Below, piece after piece: positions 6,361 through 15,441 of a DNA stretch of 49,967 nucleotides (positions are counted from its first letter, which is position 1; every line of letters begins with the position of its first letter). Source of the stretch: Chloroflexota bacterium (GTDB lineage: Bacteria; Chloroflexota; Dehalococcoidia; JACPQK01); assembly GCA_016190505.1 (NCBI GenBank), contig JACPQM010000001.1:1-49967 (forward strand). Direction: 5' to 3'. The position numbers were made by a program, and so were the translations under genes. Below the pieces are notes generated by a model that worked only from the letters and a program-made list of their open reading frames with translations, was not told where the DNA came from and ran no database searches.

Positions 6361-8811
6361 GTGGTGATAACAGCGGACTCTATCCTACCTTCAAGGGCAG
6401 CCGTGGCCGCTGCTTCGCCTTCTGAGACCGGGAGCACCGAGAGGGTCCGGGCGCTTAACGCCCAACTCCTGTCCACGGCCCCTACCCTCTGTCTCCACCG
6501 CGCTCGCGCCTACACCGAGGTGCTCGTCGGGGCGGAGGGCGAGCCGCCTGTGCTCGGGGTTGCCAGGGCCTTTGCCCGGACCCTGCAGGACCTGCCGGCG
6601 ATCATAGCCCCCGGGGAGCTCATTGTGGGCGCCCCGGCCTGCCGCCCCAGGGCGGTGGGCGTTATCCCCGAGATCACCGGCGCCTGGCTCAGGAACGAGA
6701 TAGACGCACTGCCCACCCGGCAATGGGACCCGTTCGACGTCTCCCCCCGAGAGATCGAGGAGCTCAAAGACTTGCTGCGGCGGTGGGAGGGGAGGACCCT
6801 GTTTGACCGGTGGGCCAGGGCCTGCCCCCCGGAGATAGCGGGCAAGCTTTTCGGCACCGGCTGGGCCAATGTGGGCATGTCTGTGTTCACCCACGGTTAC
6901 CATTTCACCCCGCCCTGGGAATCCCTGCTGAGCAGCGGTATGAGCAGCTACGAGGCCCAGACGAGAGAGGCAATGGCCGGCATAGACCACGCCAACCCCC
7001 AGCACATGGACCGCTACCACTTCTACCGCGCGCTGCTGGCGGTCACCGGAGCCATCAAGGGCTTCGCCGGCAAGTACAGCCTGAAGGCCCTGGAGCTGGC
7101 CGGGCAAGAAACAGACCCGGCGCGCAAAGACGAGCTGCACCGCATATCAGAGGTGACCGCCAGGGTCCCGGTCTACGGAGCACGGTCATTCCATGAAGCC
7201 CTCCAGTCAGTTTATTTCGTGACGGCGCTCATGCACATCGAGGGCACCGGGCCGGTGTACACCCTGGGACGCATTGACCAGTACCTCTACCCCTTCTTCA
7301 AGGCTGACGTGGACAGTGGCCTGTTGACCCGTGAGAGCGCACAAGAGCTCATCGAATGCCTGTTCATCAAGCTGAACGGGACCATCAGGCTGTCGGACAA
7401 CGACTCGGCGAGGAACGCGCCGGGCTACAAGCAGAACCTGACCATCTGCCTGGGAGGCGTGGATGGGCGGGGTACAGACGCCAGCAACGAGCTATCCTAC
7501 CTCTTCCTGGAAGCGGCTGAATCGGTCAGGACGATGCAGCCCGACATCATCCTGCTCTGTCATCCCCGGGAAACACCCTACACCCTGAAAAGGAAGGCGG
7601 CCCAGCTCACCGCGCTGGGGCTGGGACTGCCCAAGTTCTGCAATACGGAGACGATCAAGACCTCGCTGATGCAAGTGGGCTACTCAGCCGAAGAGGCGAA
7701 CGTGGGTTGGATTCAAGGCTGCACGGAGCCATATGGCCCGGGATGCAAGCAGTACGGACACAGCGGCGGCACCCGCATCAACCTCGGCATCGCGCTGGAG
7801 ACAGCACTGTTCAACGGGCGCAAGCGGATGCCCGGCCAGCCCATGTCCGGAGAGGTGCTGGGGGTGGAGACAGGTGACTGCCGCCGGTTCAACAGTTTTG
7901 ACGACCTGATGCAAGCTGTGAAGGCCCAGTTGGCCCAGCAGATGCGCGATGGCCATATCGCCTCCAGTTGGGCTGAATGGGTGGCGGCGCGATATTTTCC
8001 GTTGTTACTCCAGAGCTTGTTTACGGATGCCTGCATTGAGAGAGGCTTGCCAGCTACCGCCGGTGGGGCCAGGATCAACGTCGGCCCGGGGATGATCGTC
8101 TGCGGCGGCCTGGCCACCCTGGCCGATAGCCTGGCTGCCATCAAGAAGCTGGTCTTTGACGAGAAAAGGCTCAGCATGGACGAGCTGGTGCGGGCTGTGG
8201 ATGCCGACTTCGAGGGCCACGAGGCCCTCCGGCGCCTGCTGGTCAACAAGGCGCCCAAGTTCGGCAACGACGACGACTACGTGGACGACATAGCCAGGGA
8301 GCTGTTTGAGTTCATCAACGCCCAGGCCCAGAGCTACGTGACGCCACTGGGAAACCGGAACATGGCGTCTACCTGCGCTCCCATGTCCAATATCGGGCAG
8401 GGCGCCCGAACATGGGCAACCCCCGACGGCAGGAAGGCGGGCACGCCGCTATCCAACCACATCGGCCCCACCGACGGGATGGACATCAGCGGCCCCACGG
8501 CGCATGTCAACTCCGTGACCAAGCTCGACATGGACCGGCACTGGGGGGCTGTGCACAACATCTACCTCGTCAATATTGACAGCGAAGACAAGGTGCATAA
8601 TATGCTGCACCTTATAGACACGTTCCACAACCGGGGCGGGCACCACCTGCAAATCAACTGCCAGGACAAGGCGGTCTTCATTGATGCGCAGAAACACCCC
8701 GAAAGGTACCGTGGGTTGATGGTGCGGGTGGCTGGCTACGTAGCCTATTTCGTCGAGCTCCCCAAAGAGGTGCAGGACCAGATAATTGGCAGGACCGACC
8801 AGCACGTCTGA
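6361..8811 (+). CDS. Glycyl radical enzyme (pyruvate formate-lyase-like eliminase/lyase), substrate unknown
   Basis: An 816-residue protein with a PFL-like domain over residues ~30-660 and a C-terminal Gly_radical domain. The radical-bearing glycine is Gly792 in RVAGY, 25 residues from the end as usual. The thiyl-radical cysteine is Cys454 in GCTEP. A GCxEP loop, with a Glu as general base, is typical of the eliminase-type members (glycerol and propanediol dehydratases, choline lyase) rather than of PFL or the fumarate-adding enzymes. It starts at GTG after GGGAGG. The activase gene overlaps its 3' end by 26 bases. It needs strictly anoxic conditions. No microcompartment shell genes are visible, and I cannot name the substrate. 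Confidence 0.87.
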   Translation: MVITADSILPSRAAVAAASPSETGSTERVRALNAQLLSTAPTLCLHRARAYTEVLVGAEGEPPVLGVARAFARTLQDLPAIIAPGELIVGAPACRPRAVGVIPEITGAWLRNEIDALPTRQWDPFDVSPREIEELKDLLRRWEGRTLFDRWARACPPEIAGKLFGTGWANVGMSVFTHGYHFTPPWESLLSSGMSSYEAQTREAMAGIDHANPQHMDRYHFYRALLAVTGAIKGFAGKYSLKALELAGQETDPARKDELHRISEVTARVPVYGARSFHEALQSVYFVTALMHIEGTGPVYTLGRIDQYLYPFFKADVDSGLLTRESAQELIECLFIKLNGTIRLSDNDSARNAPGYKQNLTICLGGVDGRGTDASNELSYLFLEAAESVRTMQPDIILLCHPRETPYTLKRKAAQLTALGLGLPKFCNTETIKTSLMQVGYSAEEANVGWIQGCTEPYGPGCKQYGHSGGTRINLGIALETALFNGRKRMPGQPMSGEVLGVETGDCRRFNSFDDLMQAVKAQLAQQMRDGHIASSWAEWVAARYFPLLLQSLFTDACIERGLPATAGGARINVGPGMIVCGGLATLADSLAAIKKLVFDEKRLSMDELVRAVDADFEGHEALRRLLVNKAPKFGNDDDYVDDIARELFEFINAQAQSYVTPLGNRNMASTCAPMSNIGQGARTWATPDGRKAGTPLSNHIGPTDGMDISGPTAHVNSVTKLDMDRHWGAVHNIYLVNIDSEDKVHNMLHLIDTFHNRGGHHLQINCQDKAVFIDAQKHPERYRGLMVRVAGYVAYFVELPKEVQDQIIGRTDQHV

Positions 8812-9748
8812 ACTGGGGCCAGCCACCGAGCGCGGCGTTGTCTGGAAGATTGACCGTTTCGCCTCTCATGATGGCCCGGGCATCCGGACCCTGGTGTATT
8901 TCAAGGGTTGTCCGCTGCGGTGCGAATGGTGTAGCAATCCAGAGGGGCAAGCGCCTGACCCGGTGCTGGTATTCCAGGCGGCGAAGTGCACTGGCTGCGG
9001 CCTTTGCATCGAGGCGTGTCCCCTGCGCGCTCTCCAACTGGTCCAGGACCCTGAGGGCAACGGCGCTGGCGTCCAGATTGACAGGTCAAGGTGCCAGCCT
9101 TGCCAGGCGTGCGTCGCCTCGTGCCCCGATGACGCTTTGCAGGTCTGGGGCAGGCGACGTACGACAGGCGACCTGCTGGAGGTCCTGGATAAGGACAGGG
9201 CAGTGCACGCGAGGTCAGGTGGCGGACTCACCTGCACCGGAGGAGACCCTGTCTACCAATGGCGCTTCCTGGTGAACGTCCTGGAGGCCTGTGCTCAATG
9301 GGGAATTCACACGGCAGTGGAAACGTGCGCCTACGCTGACGAAGCTCCCTTCAAGTCCGCCGTAGAGCGGTTGGACTGGCTGTTCATAGACCTCAAACAC
9401 ATGGACACCAACGCTCATCTGCGCTGGACGGGGAAAAGCAATGGCCCGGTCCTCCGCAACGCCAGGCTGGCATCCCACCTACTGAAGGCGAGGGGGAAGG
9501 CACTGGTCATCCGCCAGGTAGTTGTCCCCGGTGTAAACGACGGGCAGAATATCTCAGATTTGGCTGATTTCCTTTGCTCTTTGCCACTGGTGACGGCGGT
9601 AGAGTTGCTGCCATACCACATTTACGGCGCCAGTAAGTACGGCCTGCTGGGACGGCGCTACGGGCTGGGAGACGCGAAACCGCCCAGTGATAAAGCGATG
9701 GAAGCTTGCAAGAAGGTGCTAAGGGACAGAGGCCTGACCGTCGCTTGA
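8786..9748 (+). CDS. Glycyl radical enzyme activase (radical SAM)
   Basis: A 320-residue protein. FASHDGPGIRT is followed by the radical SAM motif Cys42-x3-Cys46-x2-Cys49 (CPLRCEWC), then an inserted two-cluster ferredoxin domain (Cys68/71/74/78 and CQPCQACVASC) as in activases of eliminase-type enzymes. It would use SAM to install the radical on Gly792 of the upstream enzyme. The SAM-binding 'GGE' segment reads SGGGLTCTGGDP here, with Asp replacing the usual Glu. The start is assigned to TTG 8786 because the N-terminal motif begins soon after and no ATG or GTG is available. It overlaps the upstream gene by 26 bases. Confidence 0.85.
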   Translation: MAGPTSTSELGPATERGVVWKIDRFASHDGPGIRTLVYFKGCPLRCEWCSNPEGQAPDPVLVFQAAKCTGCGLCIEACPLRALQLVQDPEGNGAGVQIDRSRCQPCQACVASCPDDALQVWGRRRTTGDLLEVLDKDRAVHARSGGGLTCTGGDPVYQWRFLVNVLEACAQWGIHTAVETCAYADEAPFKSAVERLDWLFIDLKHMDTNAHLRWTGKSNGPVLRNARLASHLLKARGKALVIRQVVVPGVNDGQNISDLADFLCSLPLVTAVELLPYHIYGASKYGLLGRRYGLGDAKPPSDKAMEACKKVLRDRGLTVA

Positions 9749-9782
9749 ACGCCCCGACATCCAATGGTGGTGTGAGACCAGC

Positions 9783-9895
9783 GTAGGGGCGCGAGGAATC
9801 GCGCCCATGGCGGGCAGGCCCACAACGAATTGCCTCGGCCCAATAGGTTACGCGGCGGCGCGATGAGCGCAGGGCGCAATTCATTGCGCCCCTAC
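9783..9895. repeat. GTAGGGGCG-type inverted repeat cluster
   Basis: Begins GTAGGGGCGCGAGGAATCG and ends CAATTCATTGCGCCCCTAC, with palindromic segments between. The terminal CTA (9892-9894) is the TAG stop of HyuB on the minus strand. It fills most of the gap between the convergent activase and hyuB genes and may end transcription from either side. Confidence 0.7.
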
Positions 9896-11568
9896 GGCGC
9901 GGTCCGATCGCAGACGCCGTAGGCCCGGCCCGCGGCCTCGGCCGAGAGCTTGCCGTCGAGGACCTGCTCTACCACCTGGTCATGGTCCCTGTCCTGCGGC
10001 AGACCAACCCCACCACCTCCCGCAGTCCTGACGATGACCTGATCGCCGGCTTGCAGCCTGGCGGTGGCCAGCGGGGGCACCGTTTCGCTGGTGCCGTCTT
10101 TCCGGAGTATCGTGGTCTCCTGGCGCGCGCCAGGCAGCCCACCACCAAGCCCGTAAGGGGAGCTTGTCTGGCGCCGGCTCTGCTGGATCATCACCGCTTC
10201 CCCACGCAGAAGCTCGTAGACTTTGATGGCTCCAAGACCTCCCTGGTACCTTCCCAGGCCCGCCGAGTCCTGCCACAGACCAAACCGGCGGACCCGCACG
10301 GGGAAGTCGGTCTCACTAACCTCCACCGGTATGTTGCAGCTATTGCCCATACCTGACGAGCGCACATCCACGCCATCACCTCGAGACGTGGCGCCCACCC
10401 CGCCGGAAATGAAGTCCTTGAACACGTAGGTCCTGCCGGTGAGCGGGTCAGTGCCACCGATCCACGGCCCCATGGCCGGCCCTGAGGCTGCCACCAGCCG
10501 GTCGGGCAACGCCTGGGCCAACGCCAGAAACATGGCATCGGCCATGGCATGCACCGTGGGCATACGGGCATTGACCGGGGCGGGTGGCTTCGGGTTCACC
10601 ACGGTGCCCTCGGGGATGATCAGCCGTATGGGGCGAAAACAGCCGGCGTTGCTGGGGACGGTGGGGTCGGTCATGGCCCGCACCGCGTAGTAGACGGAGG
10701 ACATGGTGGAACCGGGCGTGGAGTTGACTGGGCCTCTGGACTGCGGACTTGAACCCGTGAAGTCTACAGTCATGCCGTCCCCGGCCACGGTGACGGCCAA
10801 CCTGACCTGTATCTCCTTTTCTACCTCCACCCCGTCGTTGTCCACGTAGTCCACAGCCTGGTACGTCCCCTCGGGAATGCGCCGGATGCACTGCCGGGTC
10901 ATGCTCTCGGAGCGGTCGAGAAGCTCGCCCATGGCCTGACGAACGGTCCCGGCGCCAAACTCGGCGCACAAGGAGGCGACGCGCCGAGCACCCACCTGAC
11001 AGCCAGCAAGTTGCGCCTCGATGTCGTTGACAACAATATCCGGGAGCCTCACGTTCGCCCGCAGGAAAGAGTAGAACGTTTCGTTCCGGACACCCTGGTC
11101 ATACAGCCGCAGGGGCGGAACGATGAGCCCTTCCTGGTAAATCTCGGTGGCATCCATGGGTTTGCTGCCGTAGGCTTTGCCACCCATATCTATCTGGTGG
11201 GCGATGGAGGCGCAGTACGCCACCACCTCCCCGTCCACTACTACAGGCAACACCATGATCGTGTCCGGTATGTGGGTGCCCCCGTGGTAGGGGTCGTTCA
11301 TTATGTAAACATCGCTGGCTTTTGTCCGGCGCGGCGGGAACACCTGCAACGTGCGCTGCACCGCGGGGATGATCATCCCGAGGTGGCAGGGGATGGTGAC
11401 GGACTGCGCGATTACTTGCCCCTCCACATCGAACAGAGCGTTGAGGCAGTCGGCGGCCTCCTTCAGGACCGGCGAGACAGCGCTGCGCTGGAGCACTACC
11501 TGCATCTCGGCGCACACCATGTCGAACTTGTTACGCAGCACCTCGAGGCTTATGGGGTCCAAGGCCAT
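9892..11568 (-). CDS. hyuB: Hydantoinase B / oxoprolinase family subunit
   Basis: A 558-residue protein. It begins DPISLEVLRNKFDMVCAEM and contains NDPYHGGTHIPD and AHQIDMGG, hallmarks of HyuB/AcxB/5-oxoprolinase C-domain proteins. With HyuA, such enzymes hydrolyse hydantoins, oxoproline or N-methylhydantoin, or carboxylate acetone or acetophenone, at the cost of ATP. The metal-binding Asp and His residues of the 'NDPYHGG.H..D' loop are present. The C-terminus is complete (GGGGVGLPQDR, then a final helical segment). It starts 11 bases after hyuA ends, in the same operon. The stop codon is provided by a dispersed palindrome. The substrate cannot be read from sequence. Confidence 0.87.
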   Translation of the reverse strand: MALDPISLEVLRNKFDMVCAEMQVVLQRSAVSPVLKEAADCLNALFDVEGQVIAQSVTIPCHLGMIIPAVQRTLQVFPPRRTKASDVYIMNDPYHGGTHIPDTIMVLPVVVDGEVVAYCASIAHQIDMGGKAYGSKPMDATEIYQEGLIVPPLRLYDQGVRNETFYSFLRANVRLPDIVVNDIEAQLAGCQVGARRVASLCAEFGAGTVRQAMGELLDRSESMTRQCIRRIPEGTYQAVDYVDNDGVEVEKEIQVRLAVTVAGDGMTVDFTGSSPQSRGPVNSTPGSTMSSVYYAVRAMTDPTVPSNAGCFRPIRLIIPEGTVVNPKPPAPVNARMPTVHAMADAMFLALAQALPDRLVAASGPAMGPWIGGTDPLTGRTYVFKDFISGGVGATSRGDGVDVRSSGMGNSCNIPVEVSETDFPVRVRRFGLWQDSAGLGRYQGGLGAIKVYELLRGEAVMIQQSRRQTSSPYGLGGGLPGARQETTILRKDGTSETVPPLATARLQAGDQVIVRTAGGGGVGLPQDRDHDQVVEQVLDGKLSAEAAGRAYGVCDRTAP

Positions 11569-11579
11569 GCTTTGCCCGC

Positions 11580-13661
11580 CTACGCTATCGCTTGAATCAA
11601 GAGATTGCCCGCCTCATCAACGAAGCAACGCTGCCCGGGATACACCACGGTGGTGGTGTCCGGCTGCTCCACAATGGCAGGGCCCTCTATGAGATGGGCG
11701 CAACCCGGCGGGCACACCGGCAGTCTGGGCCTGTCGTAGACGCGGGCTTCCATGCGCCGGCCCAGATACACCTCCCTGACCCCCGTCAAGGCCTCCTCCA
11801 ATGCTCCCCGGGCAAGCGTGCCCCTGAACGAGATGGCCGGTGGGGTGTACGCAGCCACCACGCGAAGGTTGACGAACTCCACCAGCACGCCGGTCTTTCG
11901 ATGGCCATAGAGTCGCTCGTGCAGGTGCTGGAACTCCTCGATGGCCCGGCCCAGAACGGGCAGTCCCACTTCGCCCTCCACAGGCACTTCTATCTCATTG
12001 GACTGGCCGGCATACCGCATGTCCGCCGACCGCCTGACGCGCACTGTTTCCTCCCGGACCCCGTCCTTCTCCATCTCCCTGTAACATTGCCTGGTCAGCT
12101 CCCGAAAAGCGGTCTCCAGGGCGGATACGTCCTCCGAAGACTCCGACCAACGCATTACCAGGGTGCGCGACTTCTCGTGCTCCACGTCTGCCACCAGCAG
12201 ACCGTAGGCCGCCAGGGCGCCCGGGGCCGCCGGCACCAGTACCCAGGGTATGGAGAGGCGCTGGGCCAGGAGACCGGCATGTATGGGCCCGGCTCCCCCG
12301 CCGGCCAGAAGCACAAAACCACGGGGATCATAGCCCCGCTTGAGGGACACCAGTCGTATCTGGTCGGCGATCCGGGAGTTCACCACCTCGTGGATGCCCC
12401 AGGACAGGCCCATCACATCCATGCCCAGTGGCCCTGCAACCCCGCGCAATGCCGCCTCCGCGGCGTCCCGGTGGAGGGTCAGATCGCCTCCGGCGAACCT
12501 GCCAGGGTCGAGCAGGCCGAGCACCAGGCTGGCGTCGGTCACCGTAGGCAGACTCCCGCCGTGCCCGTAGCAGGCCGGGCCTGGGTAAGCCCCGGCGCTC
12601 TGAGGGCCAACCCGCAGGCCGCCTGCTGCGTCCAGCCAGGCTATGCTACCACCGCCAGCGCCAATGGAGCCGACGTCTATCATAGAGCGCCGGACCGGGT
12701 AGGCGCCCAGGCGGCCCTCGGTGGTCAGCATAGGCCGGCCTTGGGTTATCAGCGCCACGTCGCAGCTCGTGCCGCCGATGTCTATGGTAATCAAGTTCTG
12801 GATGGGCGGACCGCCTGACGGCAGTTTGCAGCTCCTGCCCAGGTGGGCGCCGGCGATCACGGCCGCGGCCGGCCCCGAGTTCACCGTGTTCACCGGCCGC
12901 TCCCTGGCCAGGCGCGAGGAAGCCATGCCACCCCGGGACTGGATCACCTGAAGCCGGGCCGGAACCCCTGCCTTGGCCAGTGCGTCCTCCAGCCGGCCCA
13001 GATAGCTATCCATCAGCGGGCCAATGTAGGCATCGAAGGCTGTGAGACAGAGCCTTTCGTACTCCTTGAACACGGGGTCTATCTCGCACGAAAGCGACAC
13101 ACGTATGTCGGGGAAACACTCCCGGACTATGTCTCTGGTCCCCAGCTCGTGAGCGGGGTTGAGATAGGAGAATAGATAGCAGACCGCCAGGGCCTGGATG
13201 TCGTACTGCGCTTTGAGGCGCTGCACCTCAGCCCGGACCTGCTCCTCGTTGAGCGGGGTGATTACCTTTCCCTGAGCATCAAGCCGCTCCTCGACGCCGA
13301 CCCGTATGCGGCGCGGGGCGATGAACTCGGGCGTTTCCGCACCCAGGAACACGTCGTAAAGGTCGCTCCGGTTCTCTCGGCCAATCGCCAGCGTATCCTC
13401 GAACCCCCGGGTCATGAAGACGCCGGTCCTGACGCCCTTACGTTGCAAGACGGCATTGACCGCCACGGTGCAGCCGTGACCGAAGCTCTCCACCTCCTCC
13501 GGCCTGGTCCCGGTCATAGCCAGCACCCTGGCCAGGGCGGTCAGCACAGCTTTCGATGGGTCATGAGGCGTCGAGGGGACCTTGGCGACCGCCAGTTGCC
13601 CGTCCCTGGACAGCACAATGTCGGTGAAGGTGCCCCCGACGTCCACTCCAACTCTAGCCAC
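11580..13661 (-). CDS. hyuA: Hydantoinase A / oxoprolinase family subunit
   Basis: About 693 residues. Hydant_A_N opens VARVGVDVGGTFTDIVLSRDG, the phosphate-binding loop of the ASKHA ATPase fold, and a second nucleotide-binding segment reads ITIDIGGTSCDVAL; hydantoinase_A and a C-terminal domain follow. It supplies the ATP-binding subunit to HyuB. The frame extends up to 13733, but GTG 13661 is preferred: it has GAGG seven bases upstream and gives the normal family N-terminus, whereas ATG 13682 has no ribosome-binding site. It is first gene of a two-gene operon. The nearby AMDase/racemase-fold genes (20-22 kb) are a kind of partner often seen with hydantoinases. Confidence 0.87.
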   Translation of the reverse strand: MARVGVDVGGTFTDIVLSRDGQLAVAKVPSTPHDPSKAVLTALARVLAMTGTRPEEVESFGHGCTVAVNAVLQRKGVRTGVFMTRGFEDTLAIGRENRSDLYDVFLGAETPEFIAPRRIRVGVEERLDAQGKVITPLNEEQVRAEVQRLKAQYDIQALAVCYLFSYLNPAHELGTRDIVRECFPDIRVSLSCEIDPVFKEYERLCLTAFDAYIGPLMDSYLGRLEDALAKAGVPARLQVIQSRGGMASSRLARERPVNTVNSGPAAAVIAGAHLGRSCKLPSGGPPIQNLITIDIGGTSCDVALITQGRPMLTTEGRLGAYPVRRSMIDVGSIGAGGGSIAWLDAAGGLRVGPQSAGAYPGPACYGHGGSLPTVTDASLVLGLLDPGRFAGGDLTLHRDAAEAALRGVAGPLGMDVMGLSWGIHEVVNSRIADQIRLVSLKRGYDPRGFVLLAGGGAGPIHAGLLAQRLSIPWVLVPAAPGALAAYGLLVADVEHEKSRTLVMRWSESSEDVSALETAFRELTRQCYREMEKDGVREETVRVRRSADMRYAGQSNEIEVPVEGEVGLPVLGRAIEEFQHLHERLYGHRKTGVLVEFVNLRVVAAYTPPAISFRGTLARGALEEALTGVREVYLGRRMEARVYDRPRLPVCPPGCAHLIEGPAIVEQPDTTTVVYPGQRCFVDEAGNLLIQAIA

Positions 13662-13734
13662 AGAAATGCCTCGCGAGACCATACCCGCCGTGAACGGCGG
13701 GGCTAACGGCCCGACTCTACCCACAAACATCACG

Positions 13735-14036
13735 AGGGTAGACTCGACGCAGGACCTAGAGCTGTGACCCCTTGGGTCACGCTGCTACGCGACTGCCGCC
13801 GATGATAGCTCGGCGTTTGCCCCGTGTCAAACAGACTTCGGGCTCCGGGCTACGGACTACGGGGTTGTGTAGGGTGGGTGGAGCAAAGCGGAACCCACCA
13901 GGACGGGGCTTTCCCGGGACCGGGTGGGAAGTGGCAGCTCCGCTGGCCCAATAGCCTACCCTGTCCAACGTGGTGTCCGACCCCGGTGCCGTGCTCGAAA
14001 GCGGAGCGATGGACCTGTAGCCCGAAGCCCGGGCTA
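13735..14036. other. Gene-free stretch rich in short inverted repeats
   Basis: No coding region is supported here. It holds CCCGCCGTGAACGGCGGG just inside the hyuA leader (13684-13701), a GTGGGT...ACCCAC element near 13874-13898, and TAGCCCG...CGGGCTA (14018-14036). The last of these supplies the TAG stop (14034-14036) of the helix-turn-helix gene. The same TAGCC...GGCTA type recurs at 49531-49555. Confidence 0.55.
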
Positions 14037-14288
14037 GACCGGCCCGGCTTCCAGCAGCGTTTTGACCGCGTCCGCCGGGATGCGGCGGTCTTTTCTTGGC
14101 CCAACGCGATAGCAGGGCAGGATGCCCAGGGAGGTCCAGGCCCGCACGGTGTTGGGGTGGACCCGCAGCAGAGTGGCGACTTCTCTGACCCTGAGCAGGC
14201 CGCCCGCCCCGGAGCCGTTGCCACTGTGGCCATTACCTTGAGACCCACCGTTGCTCAAGTTGCTCTCCATATCCTCAAACTGCCTCAC
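14034..14288 (-). CDS. Small helix-turn-helix DNA-binding protein (MerR/BldC/excisionase-like)
   Basis: Up to 84 residues. After a Gly/Asn/Ser-rich N-terminal tail, residues ~31-80 form an HTH_17-type domain: LLRVREVATLLRVHPNTVRAW, then a wing with 'GPRKDRRIPADAVKTLLE'. The family includes BldC-like regulators and phage excisionases. GTG 14288 and ATG 14270 are both possible starts, and neither has a strong Shine-Dalgarno. It lies divergent from the secreted beta-sandwich protein, with palindromes in the 245-base gap, so it may regulate that gene. Confidence 0.7.
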   Translation of the reverse strand: MRQFEDMESNLSNGGSQGNGHSGNGSGAGGLLRVREVATLLRVHPNTVRAWTSLGILPCYRVGPRKDRRIPADAVKTLLEAGPV

Positions 14289-14359
14289 ATTTCATGTCCA
14301 GACTCCCACAGTGTGACCTCAAGTCCACAGAAACTCTAGAGGATGCCTTCTATAACAGT

Positions 14360-14477
14360 CCTCTGGAGGTTTTGTGGCGTAAAGTGGCAAAACACATGTT
14401 ACGTGCACTTGACACCAGAGGCAAACTGGCTATGCTTGGTAAGTGCTAGCGGATACTCAGGCTATACCATACGTATG
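14360..14477 (+). promoter_or_regulatory. Promoter and candidate operators in the divergent gap
   Basis: TTGACA (14409-14414), 16-base spacer and TATGCT (14431-14436) give a promoter for the gene at 14534. Nearby are CCTCTGG (about 14361) inverted as CCAGAGG (about 14415), GTTTTG...CAAAAC (about 14371-14395), and a perfect CATACGTATG (14468-14477). These are candidate binding sites for the adjacent HTH protein, an inference from symmetry and position. Confidence 0.45.
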
Positions 14478-14533
14478 CCATTTCGACACCAGCGCCTAAC
14501 GGGGACTCGGGCGAGCTGAGAAGGAGGCCTAGA

Positions 14534-15109
14534 ATGGTAGCGGGCGCAATTGGAATGCTGCGACGCAAGCTCCACTTCGGCAGGACCTACCTGCCCGCCT
14601 GGGTCCTGATGGTCGGGGCCATGACTGTGCTGGCTGTGGCCGGCCAGGCCGTAGGGCCGGTGCTCTCCGGCTCGGTCCAGGGGTCGGCGGGAGCGGTGGT
14701 ATCCCAGGCCCTGATCGTGAAACCGGGGAGCTCGGGCAACACGGTGACCGGCGCCGACGACTACGTCATCACCACCAACGACGAGGGCACCTCGTTCACG
14801 GTGGCCATGGAGACCAAGGTGGGCAAGAGCCAGAAGGTCTACCTGGTGCTGGAGAACAAGAGCGGCAAGCCGGCCAACGGCATAGTTGAAATCAATGCCC
14901 CGGCGGGCATCGAGGTGGATGTGGACGAGGTCGGCAGTTCCGACGTAACTGCTCTGGCCCAGTTGAGCCGCAACACCTACCTGTTCACCATGGGTGCCTA
15001 CGCCGTAGCTAACGACCTTCCTGACCTCGCCATCGAGATTGAGGCCAAGGACGACGCCAGCCCGGGCTACTACAGTATTACGGCACGCATCATCCAGGTA
15101 GCCAACTAA
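14534..15109 (+). CDS. Secreted or membrane-anchored beta-sandwich protein, function unknown
   Basis: A 191-residue protein with a very strong ribosome-binding site (AAGGAGG). A positively charged N-terminus (LRRKLHFGR) is followed by one hydrophobic segment at residues ~22-42 (WVLMVGAMTVLAVAGQAVG), then 'GPVLSGSVQGSAGAVVSQAL' and a Val/Thr-rich region with alternating strands (SQKVYLVLENKSGKPANG, then IEINAP-like strands). The layout recalls TasA/camelysin or pilin-like secreted proteins with a single-domain beta sandwich, but I do not recognise the family with certainty. It stands alone in its operon and is probably controlled by the divergent HTH protein. Confidence 0.65.
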   Translation: MVAGAIGMLRRKLHFGRTYLPAWVLMVGAMTVLAVAGQAVGPVLSGSVQGSAGAVVSQALIVKPGSSGNTVTGADDYVITTNDEGTSFTVAMETKVGKSQKVYLVLENKSGKPANGIVEINAPAGIEVDVDEVGSSDVTALAQLSRNTYLFTMGAYAVANDLPDLAIEIEAKDDASPGYYSITARIIQVAN

Positions 15110-15150
15110 CGTAGTGTCATTCTGAGAGCCTGTGAGGAAATCCCTCGTCT

Positions 15151-15254
15151 GTAGGGGCGCAATTCATTGCGCCCCCCCCCGCGCACGGCATTGCGCCTGG
15201 GCAAATAATGGTCTGCCCGCCGGCAGACGTGGGCGCGATAAATCGCGCCCCTAC
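15151..15254. repeat. GTAGGGGCGCAATTCATTGCGCC inverted repeat cluster
   Basis: Begins GTAGGGGCGCAATTCATTGC (15151-15170) and ends GCGATAAATCGCGCCCCTAC (15235-15254), with a C-run (15171-15180) inside. It is the same family as those at 5.8, 9.8, 19.5, 21.1 and 21.9 kb. Confidence 0.75.
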
Positions 15255-15288
15255 GGTTCGGTCGGTCAAACCTGCGGCGCCCATTTCT

Positions 15289-15426
15289 TCACAAGCTCTG
15301 AGCCGAAGCCCTCAGCCGAAAGCCCTGAGCGTAGCGAAGGGGTAGTGAAGGGCTGCGAGCGAAGAACTCCTGTAGCCTCTTGCCGTCCTTGCCCAGTATC
15401 TCAAAATGGACCACGGGGTTTGGCAT
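15289..15426 (-). pseudogene. 5' fragment of a VOC/glyoxalase-family gene
   Basis: A 45-codon minus-strand frame with a good ribosome-binding site (GGAGG, 5 bases before the ATG). The first ~23 residues, MPNPVVHFEILGKDGKRLQ then EFFA, match the opening strand and helix of VOC (glyoxalase/bleomycin-resistance-like) proteins. After 'EFFARS' the frame enters a repeat of the CCCTGAGC..AGCGAAGGG type and soon stops. The rest of the ~120-residue domain is missing, so it is a scar. It lies 15 bases downstream of the methyltransferase gene. Confidence 0.6.
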
Positions 15427-15441
15427 GGTGCCCTCCTTTCA

